Assembly (NCBI GenBank): GCA_031390045.1
Contig: JANMTB010000110.1
Location: 1 to 9,653, forward strand
Source of the DNA: Aalborgiella sp031390045
GTDB lineage: Bacteria; Pseudomonadota; Gammaproteobacteria; Burkholderiales; Burkholderiaceae_C
Reading direction: 5' to 3'
DNA length: 9,653 nt
Shown here one piece after another: positions 8,276 through 9,653 of this stretch. The stretch's first letter is position 1, and each line of letters opens with the position of its first letter. The translations under genes and the position numbers were made by a program. The notes under the pieces are model-generated. The model was not told the DNA's origin and made no database searches. It saw nothing but the letters and a program-made list of their open reading frames with translations.

Positions 8276-8343
8276 AAAGGAGAATTTTGACCGCAGTCAA
8301 TTTTTTAAAAAATATCAAGTCTAATATCTTATATCTTATATAA
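8276..8343 (+). CDS. Possible 18-codon leader ORF with strong ribosome-binding site
   Basis: AAAGGAG (8276-8282) is the best Shine-Dalgarno in this part of the window. Four bases later a TTG (8287) opens a frame coding MTAVNFLKNIKSNILYLI, with its TAA at 8341-8343 at the edge of the right arm of the inverted repeat. The real gene downstream (8384) has no visible Shine-Dalgarno. This arrangement recalls a leader peptide that controls a hairpin. The TTG start, short spacing and AT-rich codons mean chance is a real alternative. Confidence 0.25.
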
Positions 8344-8350
8344 GACTTGA
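8315..8350. promoter_or_regulatory. Inverted repeat upstream of the reductase/frc genes
   Basis: TCAAGTCT (8315-8322) and AGACTTGA (8343-8350) are perfect 8-bp inverted arms separated by 20 bases. The spacer holds a 7-bp direct repeat, ATATCTT at 8324-8330 and 8331-8337. The structure ends 33 bases before the next ATG and is followed by GAGTTTTTAG. It could be an operator for a dimeric regulator or a leader hairpin acting as an attenuator. Confidence 0.5.
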
Positions 8351-8383
8351 GAGTTTTTAGGTATTTACCCGTATCATTGATGT

Positions 8384-9544
8384 ATGAGTAAAAAACCTGT
8401 TTTCAATATCTTAATTTTGGGTGCATCCTACGGATCACTTTTAGCCATCAAATGCTTGGCAGCGGGCCACAACGTGACGATGACTTGTCGTACTGCCACG
8501 GCGAATTTGATCAATGCAGAGGGTATTCGCGTTCGTTTGCCCATCAAAGGTCGGCGCGATATCGGTATCAATGGTCTGCTAGAAGTCAGCTCAAAAGAGT
8601 TGACGGGTCGTTTGACTGCGAGCACACCGCAGCAAATCGCCGATTTAGCCTCCTTTGATTTGGTCGTGCTAGCCATGCAAGAGCCGCAGTACCGGCAAGA
8701 TGGCATTCGTGAGTTGATGCAGCAAATCGCCTTGGCCAAATTGCCTTGCATGCCTATCATGAACATGCCACCGCTGCCGTATTTGGCGCGTTTGGTTACT
8801 CAAGATAATGTGAGCATGGTGAACATTGATTTGAGTAAATTTCGATCCGCTTATGCCCAGGCTGAGGTATGGGATGCGTTCGACCCGGCTTGCATGACAT
8901 TGTCCAGTCCAGACCCGCAAGCGTTCCGACCTGTGGATGAGCCCGTCAACGTGCTGCAGGTGGCGTTGCCAACGAACTTCAAAGTCGCGCGATTTGAGTC
9001 CGACAAGCACACCCAAATATTGCAGCAGCTCGAAGCCGATATTGAGGCTGTGCGTTACACGCTCAATGGTGAAGCTTTGGAATTGCCCGTGAAACTCAAG
9101 GTGTTCGATTCTTTGTTCGTCCCCTTGGCAAAGTGGAGCATGTTGTTGACAGGCAATTACCGTTGCATCCAAATCGACGGCATACGCCCCATCAAAGACG
9201 CTGTCTTGGATGATTTGGCCCAATCTAAAGAGATCTACGAATGGGTGGCAAAGCTGTGCGAAAAAATGGGCGCTTCAGCAGATGATCTCGTCCCTTTTGA
9301 CAAGTACGCAGCAGCTGCCAATGGGTTGGCCAAGCCTTCCTCAGCCGCGCGTGCTTTGGCGGCAGGGGCGATGCATATTGAACGTGTCGATATGATTGTC
9401 CAAACTTTTGCGGCGCAGTTGGGGTTGCAGCACGCTAGTGTTGATCAAACTGTCAGTGCTGTGAATGTTTGGCTAGCAAAAAACAGAGCAAATCAAAAAG
9501 TGGCTCAAGTAGCAGTTGAAGCAGTGGTTGAAGTCGCGGCATAA
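8384..9544 (+). CDS. Ketopantoate reductase-like (ApbA/PanE superfamily) NAD(P)-dependent oxidoreductase
   Basis: A complete 386-residue cytosolic protein, longer than classical PanE (about 300). Residues 8-36 form the nucleotide-binding fold, ILILGASYGSLLAIKCLAAG followed by HNVTMTCR, with the G-x-x-x-x-G loop of the superfamily. FDLVVLAMQEPQY (91-103) matches the second half of the Rossmann domain. In the C-terminal helical domain FVPLAKWSMLLTGNYR (245-260) resembles the PanE Lys-x(n)-Asn segment, with Lys250 and Asn258. Ser319-Ser320 and Glu333 (HIERVD) stand where PanE has its Ser and catalytic Glu. It therefore probably reduces a 2-oxo acid or oxidises a hydroxy acid, but the substrate is unknown and I would not call it panE. 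The C-terminal tail is Ala/Val-rich. The start is ATG 8384: an in-frame TGA lies at 8378-8380 and there is no Shine-Dalgarno. A probable frc gene follows after 56 bp on the same strand, which suggests a shared transcript and a role near oxalate or CoA-ester metabolism. Confidence 0.85.
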   Translation: MSKKPVFNILILGASYGSLLAIKCLAAGHNVTMTCRTATANLINAEGIRVRLPIKGRRDIGINGLLEVSSKELTGRLTASTPQQIADLASFDLVVLAMQEPQYRQDGIRELMQQIALAKLPCMPIMNMPPLPYLARLVTQDNVSMVNIDLSKFRSAYAQAEVWDAFDPACMTLSSPDPQAFRPVDEPVNVLQVALPTNFKVARFESDKHTQILQQLEADIEAVRYTLNGEALELPVKLKVFDSLFVPLAKWSMLLTGNYRCIQIDGIRPIKDAVLDDLAQSKEIYEWVAKLCEKMGASADDLVPFDKYAAAANGLAKPSSAARALAAGAMHIERVDMIVQTFAAQLGLQHASVDQTVSAVNVWLAKNRANQKVAQVAVEAVVEVAA

Positions 9545-9589
9545 AAGCCAGTTGTTGAGAGTATTTAGTTTTTGATTTTTAGTATTTTT

Positions 9590-9593
9590 AGGA
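9590..9593 (+). promoter_or_regulatory. Ribosome-binding site of the partial frc gene
   Basis: AGGA seven bases before the ATG at 9601 is well placed and supports that start. Confidence 0.6.
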
Positions 9594-9600
9594 AATTTTT

Positions 9601-9653
9601 ATGAGTAAAGCATTAGATGGCGTCCGTATTCTTGACTTCACGCATGTTCAATC
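9601..9653 (+). CDS. frc: Formyl-CoA:oxalate CoA-transferase or close CaiB/BaiF-family transferase (N-terminus only)
   Basis: Only 17 codons are in the window: MSKALDGVRILDFTHVQ. This closely matches the start of class III (CaiB/BaiF) CoA-transferases and in particular the L-D-F-T-H-V-Q opening of Oxalobacter formigenes Frc. Frc moves CoA from formyl-CoA to oxalate to feed oxalyl-CoA decarboxylase. The catalytic Asp and the substrate-binding loops lie beyond the edge, so another member of the family (for example a succinyl-CoA-dependent transferase) cannot be excluded. It lies 56 bp behind the reductase-like gene, on the same strand and with its own good ribosome-binding site. Confidence 0.75.
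   Translation, partial: MSKALDGVRILDFTHVQ

Larger units (their letters stand above)
8096..8383. other. AT-rich divergent spacer between the acyl-CoA dehydrogenase remnant and the reductase-like gene
   Basis: No full-size gene fits here. On the minus side TATATT (plus 8124-8129) could be a -10 for the dehydrogenase gene, without a good -35. On the plus side TTGACC at 8287-8292 resembles a -35, but only AAATAT stands 17 bases on. A TTTTTTAAAAAA tract lies at 8301-8312. The small ORF and the inverted repeat in the right part are listed separately. Confidence 0.5.

Noticed and set aside
8301..8312. TTTTTTAAAAAA as a terminator stem
   Set aside because: A pure A/T palindrome with no loop; it is ordinary for an AT-rich spacer.
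8669..9223. 184-codon minus-strand frame opposite the reductase-like gene
   Set aside because: The plus-strand frame is longer and has superfamily motifs; the antisense product is His/Gln-rich without a recognisable domain.

Overview
The window looks like a chromosomal stretch of a betaproteobacterium. The proteins match the Burkholderiales versions of ArgA, YggX, DsbB, Gnd and Frc as I know them, and the neighbouring Frc start suggests an Oxalobacteraceae-like or related freshwater/soil lineage. The genus cannot be fixed from this sequence. Hand counts of sample lines put base composition at about 40% GC in dsbB and the repeat-protein gene and about 60% in the acyl-CoA dehydrogenase remnant.

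Layout. On the minus strand from the left edge lie an MnmC-type FAD oxidoreductase domain (1-1012, running off the edge, with no normal start codon) and yggX, an iron/oxidative-damage protein (1034-1306). Divergent from yggX is dsbB (1382-1894), a disulfide-bond membrane enzyme. Next on the plus strand is an unrecognised 427-residue protein (2164-3447). It has a predicted winged-helix N-terminus and six copies of a 14-residue amphipathic motif (consensus D-x-L-S-x-L-W-R-V-L-N-T-D/E-I) in a Lys-rich linker. It converges on argA (minus, 3551-4900), the first enzyme of arginine synthesis. argA is divergent from gnd (plus, 4993-6531), the decarboxylating 6-phosphogluconate dehydrogenase, and four 12-13 bp tandem repeats lie between them just before the gnd start.

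Gnd converges on an acyl-CoA dehydrogenase pseudogene (minus, 6622-8095). An internal deletion with a frame change has removed roughly 85-90 codons, including the conserved TEP-type segment of the central domain. A 288-bp AT-rich region then precedes a ketopantoate-reductase-like NAD(P)-dependent enzyme (plus, 8384-9544) and the first 17 codons of a formyl-CoA:oxalate CoA-transferase gene (plus, 9601 to the edge). These last two genes are probably one transcription unit, which suggests an oxalate or CoA-ester locus to the right.

Most genes are ordinary housekeeping. The least explained items are the six-repeat protein, the pair of related 12-bp tandem repeats at two gene starts, the start-less MnmC domain, and the leader upstream of the reductase/Frc pair (an inverted repeat plus a small ORF with a strong ribosome-binding site).
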